63,789 bases of DNA from Betaproteobacteria bacterium (GCA_018970865.1 JAGWVN010000008.1:1-63789), one strand, 5' to 3'; shown: positions 26,818-37,622, counted from the stretch's first letter. The notes: generated by a model from the sequence alone, not told the origin. A program made the numbers and translations.

Positions 26818-26943
26818 GTCGGTCTCCTTCACGCAAGCCTAGCAGCGCCGGCGCGCGCCCAGCTGCCGGGCGATCTCGCTTTCGCATGCCGTGGTCATCG
26901 CCCGGGTGTCCTCGGGCGAGGGCGTAGAATCGGCAGTCAAGCG

Positions 26944-28230
26944 ATGCTGATCACCGACCCCGAAGTCCGCACCACCACCCTGCCCAACGGGCTGCGCGTG
27001 GCCACCGCCGCCATGCCGGGTTTTCGCACCGTGGCCATCGGCGCCTGGCTGCGCGTGGGCTCCCGCGACGAGCCGGCCGAGCTCAACGGCCTGTCGCACT
27101 TCTACGAGCACATGGCATTCAAGGGCACCGCGCTGCGCGATGCCCGCGCCATCACCCTCGAGATCGAGCGGCTGGGGGGCAGCATCAACGCCTACACCGC
27201 CAAGGACCACACCGCCTGCGAAACCCTGATGCTCGCCGCCCACGCCGACACCGCGCTGGCGGTGATGGCCGATGTGCTGTCCCGCTCGGTCTTCCCGCCC
27301 GACGAGATCGAGCGCGAGCGTCAGGTCATCCTGCAGGAGCTCGGGGATGCCGCCGACGACCCCGAGTCGGTGGCCCAGGATGTCTTCGATGCGCTGGCGT
27401 TCCCCCGTCAGGCGCTGGGCCGGCCGATCCTCGGTCGGCCGCGCAATGTGCGGCGCATCGGCCGCGAGCACCTGCTCGATCACCAGCACCGGCACTGCAC
27501 GGGCGCCAATCTCGTGGTCACCGCGGTCGGCGCGGTCGAGCACGAGGCGTTCGTGGCCATGGTTCACGCGCACTTCGGCGGCCTGCCCCGCGGCGATCGG
27601 CCGGCGCGCGTCGCCGCCCGCTATGTGGGCGGCTTTCGCCACCTGGACGACGACACCGAGCAGACCTCGGTGGTGCTGGGCTGGCCGGTGCCGGGCCGTG
27701 CCGATCCGCGTCACGCGGTGCATGAACTCGCCGCCGAGCTGCTCGGCGGCGGCATGTCCTCGCCGCTCTTCCAGTCGGTGCGCGAGCAGCGCGGCCTCGC
27801 CTACCAGATCGATGCCTGGACCGACGGCCTGGAAGACGGTGGCGTGCTGCAGGTGACCGCCGGCGTGTCGCCGCGCAACCTGCGCGAGCTGCTCAAGGTG
27901 GGCCTCGATGTGGTGGTCGGCGCGGCCGCGCGCATCGACGCCGATGACCTGGAACGCAGCCGCAACCAGCAGGCCATGCGGCTGGCCCGCAGCCTCGAGC
28001 GGCCGGCGGCCTTCGCCGAGTGGCTGGGCCGCGACCTGCTCATGCATGACCGCGTCGTGCTGCCCGGCGAGCGGCTGGCGCAGCTGCAGGCCATCGACGA
28101 GGCCGCGCTGCGCGTCGCGCTGACCGACATGCTCGCGCAGCGGCCCACCCTGGCGCTGGCCGGCCGCCTCGGCCGGGCCGACCCGCCGGCCCTGCTGCGC
28201 GAGGCGCTCGGCGCGGTCGTGCCGGCCTGA
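26944..28230 (+). CDS. M16 family zinc metallopeptidase (processing-peptidase type)
   Basis: This 428-aa protein has the inverted zinc motif HFYEHMAFKG (HxxEH) near residue 55. The third ligand is probably the Glu in the ERERQVILQEL region about 75 residues later. GGGMSSPLFQSVREQRGLAYQIDA is the conserved C-terminal-half signature. It is a one-chain homologue of mitochondrial processing peptidase/PqqL-type enzymes. No signal peptide is evident, so it should be cytoplasmic. It is divergent from the Rieske gene, and its neighbour DUF1993 gene is 80 bp away. Confidence 0.92.
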   Translation: MLITDPEVRTTTLPNGLRVATAAMPGFRTVAIGAWLRVGSRDEPAELNGLSHFYEHMAFKGTALRDARAITLEIERLGGSINAYTAKDHTACETLMLAAHADTALAVMADVLSRSVFPPDEIERERQVILQELGDAADDPESVAQDVFDALAFPRQALGRPILGRPRNVRRIGREHLLDHQHRHCTGANLVVTAVGAVEHEAFVAMVHAHFGGLPRGDRPARVAARYVGGFRHLDDDTEQTSVVLGWPVPGRADPRHAVHELAAELLGGGMSSPLFQSVREQRGLAYQIDAWTDGLEDGGVLQVTAGVSPRNLRELLKVGLDVVVGAAARIDADDLERSRNQQAMRLARSLERPAAFAEWLGRDLLMHDRVVLPGERLAQLQAIDEAALRVALTDMLAQRPTLALAGRLGRADPPALLREALGAVVPA

Positions 28231-28310
28231 GCGCGTCGGCGCGTGCGCCCGCCCCCCATCGCACCGACCCCGCGTCAGGCGATTTCTCCACCCCAACCGG
28301 AGCTGCCCCG

Positions 28311-28832
28311 ATGTCCGTTTCCCTGTACGACCTGAGCGTTGCCAGCTATCTGCAGACCCTCACCGCGATCAGCGGCTGCCTTGAGAAGGGCCTGGCGCAC
28401 TGCACCGCCCAGGGCATCGACCCCGAGACCCTCGTGCAGGCGCGGCTCGCGCCCGACATGCTGCCCCTCAAGTTTCAGGTCGAGTCGGTGGCCCACCACT
28501 CGCGGGGCGCGATCGAGGGGCTGCGCCGCGGCCTCTTCACCCCGCCGGGCGAGGCCCCGCCGCGCGGCTACGCCGACCTGCAGCAGCTGATCGCCGAGGC
28601 GAAGGCGGCGCTCGAGCAGGTCGGCGCGGCCGAGGTGAATGCGCTCGCCGGCCGCGACATGGCCTTCGAGATCCGCGGCCGGCAGATCCCGTTCACGGCC
28701 GAGACCTTCATTCTGTCGTTCTCGCTGCCCAACTTCTACTTCCACGCCGCCACCGCGTACGACATCCTGCGGCATCACGGCGTGCCGGTGGGCAAGCGCG
28801 ACTTCCTCGGGCCGATGCGCACCCGCGGCTGA
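28311..28832 (+). CDS. DUF1993 family protein
   Basis: This 173-aa protein fits the DUF1993 pattern: SLYDLSVASYLQTLTAISGCLEKG at the start, APDMLPLKFQVESVAHHSRGAIEG, and FSLPNFYFHAATAYDILRHHGVPVGKRDFLG at the end. The fold is probably a DinB-like helical bundle. Function is unknown. The histidines in VAHHS and FYFHAATAY could bind metal, as in DinB-like proteins, which is inference. It is convergent with the next gene. Confidence 0.88.
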   Translation: MSVSLYDLSVASYLQTLTAISGCLEKGLAHCTAQGIDPETLVQARLAPDMLPLKFQVESVAHHSRGAIEGLRRGLFTPPGEAPPRGYADLQQLIAEAKAALEQVGAAEVNALAGRDMAFEIRGRQIPFTAETFILSFSLPNFYFHAATAYDILRHHGVPVGKRDFLGPMRTRG

Positions 28833-28848
28833 AGCGGGGGCTTGCCGC

Positions 28849-29229
28849 TCAGGCCGCGGGCACCGGGGTGGACTGCCAGGACACCACCTGCCAGCCGCCG
28901 TTGCGGCGGGCCCAGACCTGCAGGTAGCGGCTGACGAAGTCCTTCAGCCCGCCCTTCACCACCACCTGGATGCGCACATCGCCGTCCACCAGGGCGACAT
29001 CGCCGTACACCCGGAAGTTGCGGCGCAGATGGGTGAAGCCCTTGTAGTCGTAGAAGCCGTTGACCACCCGGTCGATGTAGGTGGCCTTGTCCTCGGCGGT
29101 GGCGCTGCTGTGGACATACAGCAGGTCATCGCCCATCAGCTCGCGCAGCGTGGCCGCGTCCTTGGCCAGCGCGGCCTGGCAGCGGCGGGCATCGGCCGCC
29201 TCGATGGCCTGGATGTCGGTGGCGCTCAT
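28849..29229 (-). CDS. SnoaL/NTF2-like (DUF4440-type) protein
   Basis: This 126-aa single-domain protein has the cone-shaped NTF2-like pattern. A helical start (IQAIEAADARRCQAALAKDAATLRELM) is followed by DDLLYVHSSATAEDKATYID and a beta sheet ending RRNGGWQVVSWQSTPVP. Proteins of this type are isomerases, cyclases or ligand-binding domains; no specific role can be read here. It has no signal peptide and no clear operon partner. Confidence 0.82.
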   Translation of the reverse strand: MSATDIQAIEAADARRCQAALAKDAATLRELMGDDLLYVHSSATAEDKATYIDRVVNGFYDYKGFTHLRRNFRVYGDVALVDGDVRIQVVVKGGLKDFVSRYLQVWARRNGGWQVVSWQSTPVPAA

Positions 29230-29314
29230 GGTGTCTCCTCGGGATGGGGTTGGGGTGGCGGTCGAGGATAGCGCATGCTGCCGTCGCGCTCCGGCCCCGG
29301 CGCGATCCGTGGAC

Positions 29315-30223
29315 TCAGTGCGGCTTCCGGCGGCACATCGCCGGCAGCGCGCCGATCCGCACCCGCACCCGCCAGCTGTGGGCGCGGCCCACCGGCTCGC
29401 CGTCGGCGGCGAGCGGCACGGCGCTCTCGCTGTCGACGATCATCTCGGTGAAGGGCTGGGTGCTCACCCGCGGATGGGTGAGGTGCCGCCCGAGAATCAG
29501 CCGCGGCAGCATGCCCAGGGCGCCCAGGCGGCCGAAGCGGCCGGCGAGCAGCGCGTCGAGCCGGCCGTCATCGGCCCGCGCCAGCGGCACCGCGGGCAGC
29601 CCGGCGCCGTAGGTCGGGGTGTTGAGCGCCGAGGCGAACAGCGCGCGGCCCAGGTGCACCTCGCGGCCATCGAGCCGCACCCGCATGCGCCAGGTCTGCA
29701 GCGACTGCAGCTCGCGCAGCGTGGCCCACAGGTAGCGGGCCCGGCCGCCCAGCCAGCCCGGGGTCTTCAGGGCGCGCGCGCCGACCGCGGCGTCGAATCC
29801 GCCGGCGAGGCTGCTCAGGAACAGCACGGTGCGTCCGCCGAAGGCGCACTCGCCGACATCGAGCGGCGCGGCGGGCGCGCTCAGCGCGTGCGCAAGCGCC
29901 GCTCGCCAGCCCAGGCCGGCCACGCCCATGGCGCGGGCGATGTCGTTGCCGCTGCCGGCGGGCACCAGCCCGAACTCGCATCGGCGCACCAGCAGCGAGG
30001 CGAGCATGCGGTGCACCGTGCCGTCGCCGCCCACCAGCACCACCCGCAGCCCGATCGGGCCGGTCTGGATCCGCTGCTCGGCCTCGTCGATGCTGTCGAT
30101 GGCCGCCAGCGGCACGCCGGGCGCATGGGTCTGCAGCCAGCGCCGCATCGGCTCGACCAGCCGGCCGGCGCGGCCGCCGCCGGCCCGCGGGTTGATCAGC
30201 ACCAGGGTCTGGGAAGGCGCCAT
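29315..30223 (-). CDS. Diacylglycerol-kinase-family lipid kinase
   Basis: This 302-aa protein has the catalytic-domain features LVLINPRAGGG at the N-terminus, VLVGGDGTVHRML (GGDGT nucleotide motif) near residue 65, and LVPAGSGNDIARAMG. The C-terminal half carries LDALLAGRF and DGEPVG-type sequence typical of the YegS/DgkB group. It probably phosphorylates diacylglycerol, a sphingoid base or another lipid at the membrane. ATG at 30223 matches the family start. It lies 38 bp downstream of the formate-THF ligase gene, possibly in the same transcript. Confidence 0.9.
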   Translation of the reverse strand: MAPSQTLVLINPRAGGGRAGRLVEPMRRWLQTHAPGVPLAAIDSIDEAEQRIQTGPIGLRVVLVGGDGTVHRMLASLLVRRCEFGLVPAGSGNDIARAMGVAGLGWRAALAHALSAPAAPLDVGECAFGGRTVLFLSSLAGGFDAAVGARALKTPGWLGGRARYLWATLRELQSLQTWRMRVRLDGREVHLGRALFASALNTPTYGAGLPAVPLARADDGRLDALLAGRFGRLGALGMLPRLILGRHLTHPRVSTQPFTEMIVDSESAVPLAADGEPVGRAHSWRVRVRIGALPAMCRRKPH

Positions 30224-30261
30224 GCCGGCCGTCGGGGGACTGTGCACGCGGCGCCAGCGCC

Positions 30262-31938
30262 TCAGGACAGGCCGATGATGCGGCCCTGCTCGTCGAGATC
30301 GATGCGTTCGGCCGCGGGCACCTTCGGCAGGCCGGGCATGGTCATGACATCGCCGCAGATCACCACCACGAAGCCCGCGCCGGCGGCCAGCCGGACCTCG
30401 CGCACGTCGAGCACATGGCCTTCGGGCGCGCCGCGCAGCGACGGATCGGTGGAGAAGCTGTACTGGGTCTTGGCGATGCACACCGGCAGCCGGCCGTGGC
30501 CCTCGGCCTGCAGCTGATTGAGACGCGCGCGCGCGCCCGGGCTGGCGCGCACCTCGGCCGCGCCATACACCCGGGTGGCGAGCGCCCGGATCTTGTCCCA
30601 CAGCGGCTGGTCATCGGCATAGGCGAATCGCAGCTCGGTGGGCTGCGCGGCCAGGCGCACCACTTCGCGGGCGAGGTCGGTCGCGCCCTCGCTGCCCTGG
30701 GCCCAGTGCCGTGCGGTGTGCGCCGGCACGCCCAGCGCCGCCACCCGCTCGCGCAGCAGGGCGTGCTCGGCCTCGGTGTCGGAGGCGAAGTGGTTGATGG
30801 ACACCACGCAGGGCAGGCCGAACACCTCGCGCAGGTTGCGCAGATGGCGCTCGAGATTGGCCAGGCCGCGCCCCAGCGCGGGCAGGTCTTCGGTGCCGAG
30901 CGCGTCGAGTGCCACCCCGCCGTGGTACTTGAGCGCGCGCACCGTGGCCACCACCACCGCCGCGGCCGGCCGCAGCCCGGCGAGGCGGCACTTGATGTCG
31001 ATGAACTTCTCGGCGCCGAGATCGGCGCCGAATCCGGCCTCGGTGACCACATAGTCGGCCAGGCGCAGCGCGGTGCGGGTGGCGATCACCGAGTTGCAAC
31101 CATGGGCGATGTTGGCGAAGGGCCCGCCGTGCAGCAGCGCGGGGTTGTTCTCGAGGGTCTGCACCAGGTTGGGCGAGATCGCATCGCGCAGCAGCACCGC
31201 CATCGCGCCATGCACCTTCAGGTCGGCGGCGAGCACCGGCCGGCGATCGCGGGTCTGCGCCACCACGATGCGGCCGAGCCGCTCGCGTAGGTCGGCCAGC
31301 GAGGTGGCCAGGCACAGGATGGCCATCACCTCGGAGGCCACGACGATGTCGAAGCCGTCTTCGCGCGGCTGCCCGTTGGCCGGCCCGCCCAGGCCCACGG
31401 TGAGCGCGCGCAGCGCCCGGTCGTTCATGTCCATGACCCGCCGCCAGCTGATGCGGCGGACATCGATGTCGAGCGCGTTGCCGTGGTGGATGTGGTTGTC
31501 GATCGCCGCCGCGAGCAGGTTGTTGGCCAGCGCGATCGCGTGGAAGTCGCCGGTGAAATGGAGGTTGATGTCCTCCATGGGCACCACCTGCGCCCGCCCG
31601 CCGCCGGTGGCACCGCCCTTCAGGCCGAACACCGGGCCGAGCGAGGGCTCGCGCAGCGCGATCATGGCCCGCGCGCCGATCCGGTTGAGCGCGTCGCCCA
31701 GGCCGACCGTGGTGGTGGTCTTGCCTTCGCCCGCCGGCGTGGGGCTGATCGCGGTGACCAGGATCAGCCGGCCTTCCGGTCGGTCGCGCAGCGACTCGAT
31801 GAAGGGCAGGGTGAGCTTGGCCTTGTGGTGGCCATAGGGCACCAGATGGCGGTCGTCGATGCCCAGCCGGTCGGCGGCCAGCTCGGTGATCCGCCGCAGC
31901 GTCGCCTCGCGGGCGATCTCGATGTCGCTCAGTGCCAC
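30262..31938 (-). CDS. fhs: Formate-tetrahydrofolate ligase
   Basis: This 558-aa enzyme makes 10-formyl-THF from formate, THF and ATP. The family length is about 556-560. [20 protein letters not shown] is the P-loop signature, followed by [40 protein letters not shown] and [14 protein letters not shown]. The GTG at 31938 follows GGGGAG. The start lies only 14 bp after the icmF stop, so the two are almost certainly cotranscribed. That places one-carbon assimilation next to a B12-dependent CoA mutase. Confidence 0.95.
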   Translation of the reverse strand: MALSDIEIAREATLRRITELAADRLGIDDRHLVPYGHHKAKLTLPFIESLRDRPEGRLILVTAISPTPAGEGKTTTTVGLGDALNRIGARAMIALREPSLGPVFGLKGGATGGGRAQVVPMEDINLHFTGDFHAIALANNLLAAAIDNHIHHGNALDIDVRRISWRRVMDMNDRALRALTVGLGGPANGQPREDGFDIVVASEVMAILCLATSLADLRERLGRIVVAQTRDRRPVLAADLKVHGAMAVLLRDAISPNLVQTLENNPALLHGGPFANIAHGCNSVIATRTALRLADYVVTEAGFGADLGAEKFIDIKCRLAGLRPAAAVVVATVRALKYHGGVALDALGTEDLPALGRGLANLERHLRNLREVFGLPCVVSINHFASDTEAEHALLRERVAALGVPAHTARHWAQGSEGATDLAREVVRLAAQPTELRFAYADDQPLWDKIRALATRVYGAAEVRASPGARARLNQLQAEGHGRLPVCIAKTQYSFSTDPSLRGAPEGHVLDVREVRLAAGAGFVVVICGDVMTMPGLPKVPAAERIDLDEQGRIIGLS

Positions 31939-31952
31939 GGCGCGCTCCCCGA

Positions 31953-34900
31953 CTACATGCTGCGGCGGTACTGGCCGCCCACCTCGAACAGCGCCTCGGT
32001 GATCTGGCCGAGCGAGCAGCAGCGCACCGCATCCATCAGCACGGCGAAGACATTGCCGTTGTCGATGACTGTTCGGCGCAGCCGGGCCAGCACCTCGGGC
32101 GCGCGGTCGGCGTGGCGGGTCTGGAACTCGGCCAGGCGGGCGAGCTGCGAGCGCTTCTCGTCCTCGGTGGAGCGGGCGAGCTCTAGCTTCTCGGGGATGG
32201 GGTCGCCCTTGGGGTTGCGGAAGGTGTTCACGCCGATGATCGGGTACTCGCCGGTGTGCTTGAGCATCTCGTAGTGCATGCTCTCGTCCTGGATCTTGCC
32301 GCGCTGGTAGCCGGTCTCCATGGCGCCCAGCACCCCGCCGCGCTCGGCGATGCGCTCGAACTCGGCCAGCACCGCCTCCTCGACCAGCTCGGTGAGCTCG
32401 TCGACGATGAAGCTGCCCTGCAGCGGGTTCTCGTTCTTGGCCAGTCCCCACTCGCGGTTGATGATCAGCTGGATGGCCATGGCGCGGCGCACGCTGTCTT
32501 CGGTGGGGGTGGTGATCGCCTCGTCGAAGGCGTTGGTGTGCAGGCTGTTGGCGTTGTCGTAGGTGGCGATCAGCGCCTGCAGCGTGGTGCGGATGTCGTT
32601 GAACTGGATCTCCTGCGCGTGCAGGCTGCGACCGCTGGTCTGGCAGTGGTATTTCAGCTTCTGGCTGCGATCGTTGGCGCCGTAGCGGTCGCGCATGGCC
32701 ACCGCCCAGATGCGTCGCGCCACGCGGCCCATGACCGTGTACTCCGGGTCCATGCCGTTGCTGAAGAAGAAGCTCAGGTTGGGCGCGAAGTCGTCGATGT
32801 GCATGCCGCGGGCGAGGTAGGCCTCGACGAAGGTGAAGCCGTTGGACAGCGTGAACGCGAGCTGGCTGATCGGGTTGGCGCCGGCCTCGGCGATGTGATA
32901 GCCGCTGATGCTCACCGAGTAGAAGTTGCGCACATCGTGCTGCACGAAGTATTCGGCGATGTCGCCCATCACCTTCAGGCTGAACTCGGTGCTGAAGATG
33001 CAGGTGTTCTGGCCCTGGTCTTCCTTGAGGATGTCGGCCTGTACCGTGCCGCGCACCGATGACAGCGTCTGCGCGCGCAGCCTCGCCGACTCGGCGGCGT
33101 CGGGCTCGCGGCCCTCGCGCTGGCGGAAGGCCTCCATCTGCTGGTCGATGGCGGTGTTCATGAACATCGCGAGCAGCGTGGGTGCCGGCCCGTTGATGGT
33201 CATGCTCACGCTGGTGGCCGGGTCGCAGAGGTCGAAGCCGCCGTAGAGCACCTTCATGTCGTCGAGCGTGGCGATGCTCACGCCGCTGTTGCCCACCTTG
33301 CCGTAGATGTCGGGGCGCAGCGCCGGATCGTGGCCGTAGAGCGTGACGCTGTCGAAGGCGGTGGACAGCCGCTTGGCGGGCATGCCCTCGGAGAGCAGCT
33401 TGAAGCGCCGGTTGGTGCGGAACGGATCGCCCTCGCCGGCGAACATCCGGGTGGGGTCCTCGCCCTCGCGCTTGAAGGCGAACACGCCAGCGGTGTACGG
33501 GAAGGAGCCAGGCAGGTTCTCGAGGAGCAGCCACTTCAGCAGCTCGCCGTGATCCTCGAAGCCGGGCAGCGCCACCTTCCGGATCTTCGTGCCCGACAGG
33601 CTGGTGCGGGTGAGTTCGGTGCGGATCTCGCGGTTGCGCACCGTGACCACCAGCTCGTCGCCGGCGTAGTCCTGGCGCACCTGCGGCCAGGCAGCGAGCA
33701 GGGCGCGGGCATCGGCGTCGAGCCGGGCCTCGCGCAGCGCGGCCTGCTCCTCGAGGGCCTCGAGCGCGCGGTGCTTCCCGGGGTTGGCCTCGTGCAGCAT
33801 CCGCCGGCTCTCGCGCAGCTGCTGCACCTCGCGGGCGAGACGCGCCTGGGCGCGGGCGCGCTGCTTGTAGCCGCGCACCGTGTCGGCGATGTCGGCCAGG
33901 TAGCGGGTGCGCTGCGGCGGCACGATCACCACCTGGCTGGAGGAGTGTCGCGCCACCACCGCCGGCAACCGCCCGGGACGGGCCGGATCGGTCTGGCCGG
34001 CAAGCGGCAGCCGCAGTCCGAGCTCGGTCAGGCGCGGCAGCATGCCCTGGTAGAGCGCGGTGACGCCGTCGTCATTGAAGCGGCTGGCCTGCGTGCCCCA
34101 GACCGGCATCTCGTCGGGGCGGCGGTTCCACTGCTCGCGGTTGCGCTGGTACTGCTTGGCGACATCGCGCAGCGCGTCGGCGGCGCCCTTGCGGTCGAAC
34201 TTGTTGATTGCCACGAAGTCGGCGAAGTCGAGCATGTCGATCTTCTCGAGCTGGCTGGCGGCGCCGAACTCCGGGGTCATGACATACAGCGTGGCGTCGA
34301 CCAGCGGCACGATCGCCGCGTCGCCCTGGCCGATGCCGGAGGTCTCGACCACGATCAGGTCGAAGCCGGCCACGCGGCAGGCGGCGATCACATCGGGCAG
34401 GGCGCGGCTGACCTCGCTGCCGGCCTCACGGGTGGCCAGCGAGCGCATGAACACATTCGGGTGGTTGATCGCGTTCATGCGGATGCGATCGCCGAGCAGC
34501 GCGCCGCCGCTCTTGCGGCGGGTGGGATCGACGGAAATGATGGCCAGCCGCAGGGCGTCGTCCTGGTCTAGCCGGAATCGGCGCACCAGCTCGTCGGTGA
34601 GCGAGCTCTTGCCGGCGCCACCGGTGCCGGTGATGCCCAGGGCCGGGGTGCGCACGGTGTCGGCCTGCTGGTGCAGGGCCTGGCGAAGGGCGTCGAAGCC
34701 GGCGGCATCCAGCCCTGCCGGCGGCGTGCCGTTCTCGAGGGCGGTGATCAGCTGCGCCAGCGCGCGCCGCGAGCGGGCCAGGCCCTCGGCATCGCCCGCG
34801 GGCGGCGCCTGGATGGCCGACAGCGCGGCCGGCGCGAGCCGGGCGAGGTCGGTGTCGCAGCGCTGGATCATGTCGCCGATCATGCCGGCGAGGCCCAGCC

Positions 34901-35303
34901 GCTGGCCGTCCTCGGGGGAGTAGATGCGCGTGACGCCGTACTCGTGCAGTTCGCGGATCTCGGCCGGCACGATCACGCCGCCGCCGCCGCCGAAGACCTT
35001 GATGTGCGAGGCGCCGGCCTCGCGCAGCAGATCGATCATGTACTTGAAGTACTCGACATGGCCGCCCTGGTAGGAGCTCACCGCGATGCCGTGGGCGTCT
35101 TCCTGGAGCGCGCAGTCGACGATCTCGCGCACCGAGCGGTTGTGGCCGAGGTGGATGACCTCGCAGCCCATGCTCTGCAGGATGCGGCGCATGATGTTGA
35201 TCGACGCGTCGTGGCCGTCGAACAGCGAGGCGGCGGTGACGAAGCGCACCTTGTTCGCGGCGCGGTACTCGGCGAGTTTCTTCGCCTCGGAAAGATCGGT
35301 CAT
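31953..35303 (-). CDS. icmF: Fused isobutyryl-CoA mutase (IcmF)
   Basis: This 1116-aa adenosylcobalamin enzyme interconverts isobutyryl-CoA and n-butyryl-CoA; some homologues also use pivalyl-CoA. The B12-binding domain comes first: DGHDAS (29-34, His31 as lower ligand), [11 protein letters not shown] and [10 protein letters not shown] MeaB-like GTPase chaperone domain follows (P-loop GTGGAGKSS 225-233, NKFD 367-370). The mutase barrel occupies about 590-1090 ([37 protein letters not shown]). This order defines IcmF. The Phe in TAGVF (about 608), where methylmalonyl-CoA mutase has a Tyr, supports the isobutyryl preference. It is divergent from the 3-hydroxyacyl-CoA dehydrogenase gene. Confidence 0.95.
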   Translation of the reverse strand: MTDLSEAKKLAEYRAANKVRFVTAASLFDGHDASINIMRRILQSMGCEVIHLGHNRSVREIVDCALQEDAHGIAVSSYQGGHVEYFKYMIDLLREAGASHIKVFGGGGGVIVPAEIRELHEYGVTRIYSPEDGQRLGLAGMIGDMIQRCDTDLARLAPAALSAIQAPPAGDAEGLARSRRALAQLITALENGTPPAGLDAAGFDALRQALHQQADTVRTPALGITGTGGAGKSSLTDELVRRFRLDQDDALRLAIISVDPTRRKSGGALLGDRIRMNAINHPNVFMRSLATREAGSEVSRALPDVIAACRVAGFDLIVVETSGIGQGDAAIVPLVDATLYVMTPEFGAASQLEKIDMLDFADFVAINKFDRKGAADALRDVAKQYQRNREQWNRRPDEMPVWGTQASRFNDDGVTALYQGMLPRLTELGLRLPLAGQTDPARPGRLPAVVARHSSSQVVIVPPQRTRYLADIADTVRGYKQRARAQARLAREVQQLRESRRMLHEANPGKHRALEALEEQAALREARLDADARALLAAWPQVRQDYAGDELVVTVRNREIRTELTRTSLSGTKIRKVALPGFEDHGELLKWLLLENLPGSFPYTAGVFAFKREGEDPTRMFAGEGDPFRTNRRFKLLSEGMPAKRLSTAFDSVTLYGHDPALRPDIYGKVGNSGVSIATLDDMKVLYGGFDLCDPATSVSMTINGPAPTLLAMFMNTAIDQQMEAFRQREGREPDAAESARLRAQTLSSVRGTVQADILKEDQGQNTCIFSTEFSLKVMGDIAEYFVQHDVRNFYSVSISGYHIAEAGANPISQLAFTLSNGFTFVEAYLARGMHIDDFAPNLSFFFSNGMDPEYTVMGRVARRIWAVAMRDRYGANDRSQKLKYHCQTSGRSLHAQEIQFNDIRTTLQALIATYDNANSLHTNAFDEAITTPTEDSVRRAMAIQLIINREWGLAKNENPLQGSFIVDELTELVEEAVLAEFERIAERGGVLGAMETGYQRGKIQDESMHYEMLKHTGEYPIIGVNTFRNPKGDPIPEKLELARSTEDEKRSQLARLAEFQTRHADRAPEVLARLRRTVIDNGNVFAVLMDAVRCCSLGQITEALFEVGGQYRRSM

Positions 35304-35433
35304 GGTGGCGGTCCTGCGGTGGGTCGCGGAGGCCGGGCGGATCGGGCCGGCAAGCGCGAATTATCGACGATTTCCGGCCGGGGCGCGGCGTGGCTGGCGT
35401 ATCCTTGCGGGCTTCGCTCAGGGAGGAAACCCA

Positions 35434-36288
35434 ATGGCAATCGAGACCATCGGCGTGATCGGCGCCGGCACCATGGGCAACGGCATCGCGCAGGTGTGCG
35501 CGCTCGCCGGCCTGCAGGCCATCGTCCAGGATGTGAACCCCGCCGCGCTCGAGCGCGCGCTCAAGACCATCTCGGGCTCGCTCGACCGCTCGGTGCGCAA
35601 GGGCGCGCTGACCGAGGAGGCCAAGGCCCAGGTCATGGCCCGAATCCGCACCACCACCGAGGCCGGCGATCTCGCGCAGGCCGATCTGGTGATCGAAGCG
35701 GCCACCGAGAACGAGGCCGTCAAGATCCGCATCCTGCAGGCGGTCGACCGCATCCTGCGCCCGGGCGCGATCATCGCCACCAACACCTCGTCCATCTCCA
35801 TCACGCGCCTGGCCGCGGCCACCAGCCGGCCCGAGCGCTTCGTGGGCATGCACTTCTTCAACCCGGTGCCGGTGATGGCGCTGGTCGAGATCATCCGCGG
35901 CCTGCGCACCACCGAGGCCACGGTCGAGGAGGTGGCCGAGCTCTCGCGCGCCCTGGGCAAGACCCCCATCGGCGTGCGCAACAGCGCCGGCTTCGCGGTC
36001 AACCGCATCCTGTGCCCCATGCTCAACGAGGCGGTGTTCACGCTGCAGGAGGGCATCGCCAGCGCCGAGGAGATCGACGCCGGCATGCGGCTGGGCTGCA
36101 ACCACCCGATCGGCCCGCTGGCGCTGTGCGACATGGTCGGCCTCGATGTCCTGCTGGCGGTCATGGAGGTGCTCTACGGGGCCTTCAACGATCCCAAGTA
36201 CCGGCCGGCGCCGCTGCTGCGCGAGATGGTCGACGCCGGCATGCTCGGCCGCAAGAGCGGGCGCGGCTTCTTCGTCTACGATAAGTAG
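35434..36288 (+). CDS. 3-hydroxyacyl-CoA (3-hydroxybutyryl-CoA) dehydrogenase
   Basis: This 284-aa NAD(P)-dependent enzyme oxidises 3-hydroxyacyl-CoA to 3-ketoacyl-CoA. GVIGAGTMGNGIAQVCA is the Rossmann loop. Catalytic sequence includes NTSSISITRLA, MHFFNPVPVMALVEII (catalytic His), and NSAGFAVNRILCPMLNEA. The C-terminus LGRKSGRGFFVYDK is typical of the Hbd/PaaH single-domain type. A GGAGGAAA ribosome-binding site is 6 bp upstream. It is divergent from icmF, whose butyryl-CoA product would feed beta-oxidation through such an enzyme. Confidence 0.93.
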   Translation: MAIETIGVIGAGTMGNGIAQVCALAGLQAIVQDVNPAALERALKTISGSLDRSVRKGALTEEAKAQVMARIRTTTEAGDLAQADLVIEAATENEAVKIRILQAVDRILRPGAIIATNTSSISITRLAAATSRPERFVGMHFFNPVPVMALVEIIRGLRTTEATVEEVAELSRALGKTPIGVRNSAGFAVNRILCPMLNEAVFTLQEGIASAEEIDAGMRLGCNHPIGPLALCDMVGLDVLLAVMEVLYGAFNDPKYRPAPLLREMVDAGMLGRKSGRGFFVYDK

Positions 36289-36369
36289 GGCAACAGCCCC
36301 CGGCGCTGTCGGGGCTTGCCTGCGCCCCGGATCGGCGCCGGGCGAGTCCCACGCTTTCGGGAGTGTCCG

Positions 36370-37614
36370 ATGCACAGCTCACCGTTCTACGACGATCTCG
36401 AGACCCGCGAGCCGGAGGCCCGCGAAGGCGCGCTGATGGCCCGCCTGCCCGGGCTGGTGGCCCTCGCGCAGCGGGATGCGCCGGGCTGGGGGCGGCGGCT
36501 GGCCGGGGTCGACGCCCGGGCGGTGGCCTCGCGCAAGGCGCTGGCCGCGCTGCCGGTGCTGCGCAAGTCCGAGCTGAAGGCGCTTCAGCAGGCTGAACCG
36601 CCGTTCGGCGGGCTGACCACCCTGCCGCCCGGCCGCATGGGCCATCTCTATCTCTCGCCGGGCCCGATCTTCGATCCCGAGGGCGCGCGCCCCGATCCCT
36701 GGCGTTCGGCGCGGGCGTTGTGGGCCGCCGGCATGCGGCCCGGTCATGTGCTGCAGAACTGCTTCGGCTACCACCTCACCCCCGGCGCCTGGATGGTCGA
36801 TCTGGCCGCGCGTCACATCGGCTGCGCGGTGATCCCGGCCGGCACCGGCCAGACCGAGCAGCAGATCGAGGTGATCCGCGCCCTGCGCCCGGATGCCTAT
36901 GTGGGCACGCCCTCGTTCCTGCGCATCATCATCGAGAAGGCGCTGGAGACCGGCGCCGACATCGGCAACCTGCGCCGGGCGCTGGTCGGCGCCGAGGCCC
37001 TGCCGCCCTCGCTGCGCGCCTGGTTCCTCGACCAGGGCCTGCAGACCGTGCTGCAGTGGTACGGCACCGCCGATGTCGGCCTGATCGCCTACGAATCCGA
37101 GGCGCTCGAGGGCATGATCCTCGAGGAGGACCTCATCCTCGAGATCGTGCGCCCCGGCACCGGCGAGCCGCTGCCCGATGGCGAGGTCGGCGAGGTGGTG
37201 GTCACCAGCTTCAATCCCGACTACCCGATGATCCGCTTCGGCACCGGCGACCTGTCGGCGGTGCTGCCCGGGCGCTCGCCCTGCGGCCGCACCAATGTGC
37301 GCATCCGCGGCTGGCTCGGCCGCGCCGACCAGACCACCAAGGTGCGCGGCATGTTCGTGCATCCCGGTCAGGTGGCCGAGATCGCGCGTCGCCATCCCGA
37401 GCTCGGTCGGGTGCGCCTGGTGGTTTCGGGCGAGATGGCCAGCGACCTCATGACCCTGCGGGCCGAGGTGGCCGGCGCGCCCGAGGGGCTCGCCGAGCGG
37501 GTTGCGCAGAGCCTGCGCGAGGTCACCACGCTGCGCGGCGAGGTGGCGCTGCAGCCGCCGGGCAGCCTGCCCAACGACGGCAGGCTGATCGAGGACGCCC
37601 GCCGTTACGACTGA
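36370..37614 (+). CDS. Phenylacetate-CoA-ligase-like adenylate-forming enzyme
   Basis: This 414-aa protein belongs to the PaaK-like branch of acyl-adenylating enzymes. It contains LPVLRKSELKALQQ, QNCFGYHLTPGAWMVD, GCAVIPAGTGQTEQQIEVI, YGTADVGLIAYES and a late GRADQTTKVRGMFVHPGQVAEIARRHPEL, the C-terminal domain hinge. It should activate a carboxylic acid as its CoA thioester with ATP. The substrate is not evident, and phenylacetate itself is only one option because no paa ring-oxygenase genes are near. The deformylase-dehydratase fusion starts 8 bp downstream. Confidence 0.88.
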   Translation: MHSSPFYDDLETREPEAREGALMARLPGLVALAQRDAPGWGRRLAGVDARAVASRKALAALPVLRKSELKALQQAEPPFGGLTTLPPGRMGHLYLSPGPIFDPEGARPDPWRSARALWAAGMRPGHVLQNCFGYHLTPGAWMVDLAARHIGCAVIPAGTGQTEQQIEVIRALRPDAYVGTPSFLRIIIEKALETGADIGNLRRALVGAEALPPSLRAWFLDQGLQTVLQWYGTADVGLIAYESEALEGMILEEDLILEIVRPGTGEPLPDGEVGEVVVTSFNPDYPMIRFGTGDLSAVLPGRSPCGRTNVRIRGWLGRADQTTKVRGMFVHPGQVAEIARRHPELGRVRLVVSGEMASDLMTLRAEVAGAPEGLAERVAQSLREVTTLRGEVALQPPGSLPNDGRLIEDARRYD

Positions 37615-37622
37615 GACCTGGC

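Noticed and set aside
33330-34571. Plus-strand frame of over 400 codons
   Set aside because: It is antisense to IcmF and shows no domain; IcmF motifs are complete on the opposite strand.
35355-35370. GATAAT on the minus strand in front of icmF as a -10 box
   Set aside because: No -35 element at a suitable distance was seen, so the promoter was not listed.
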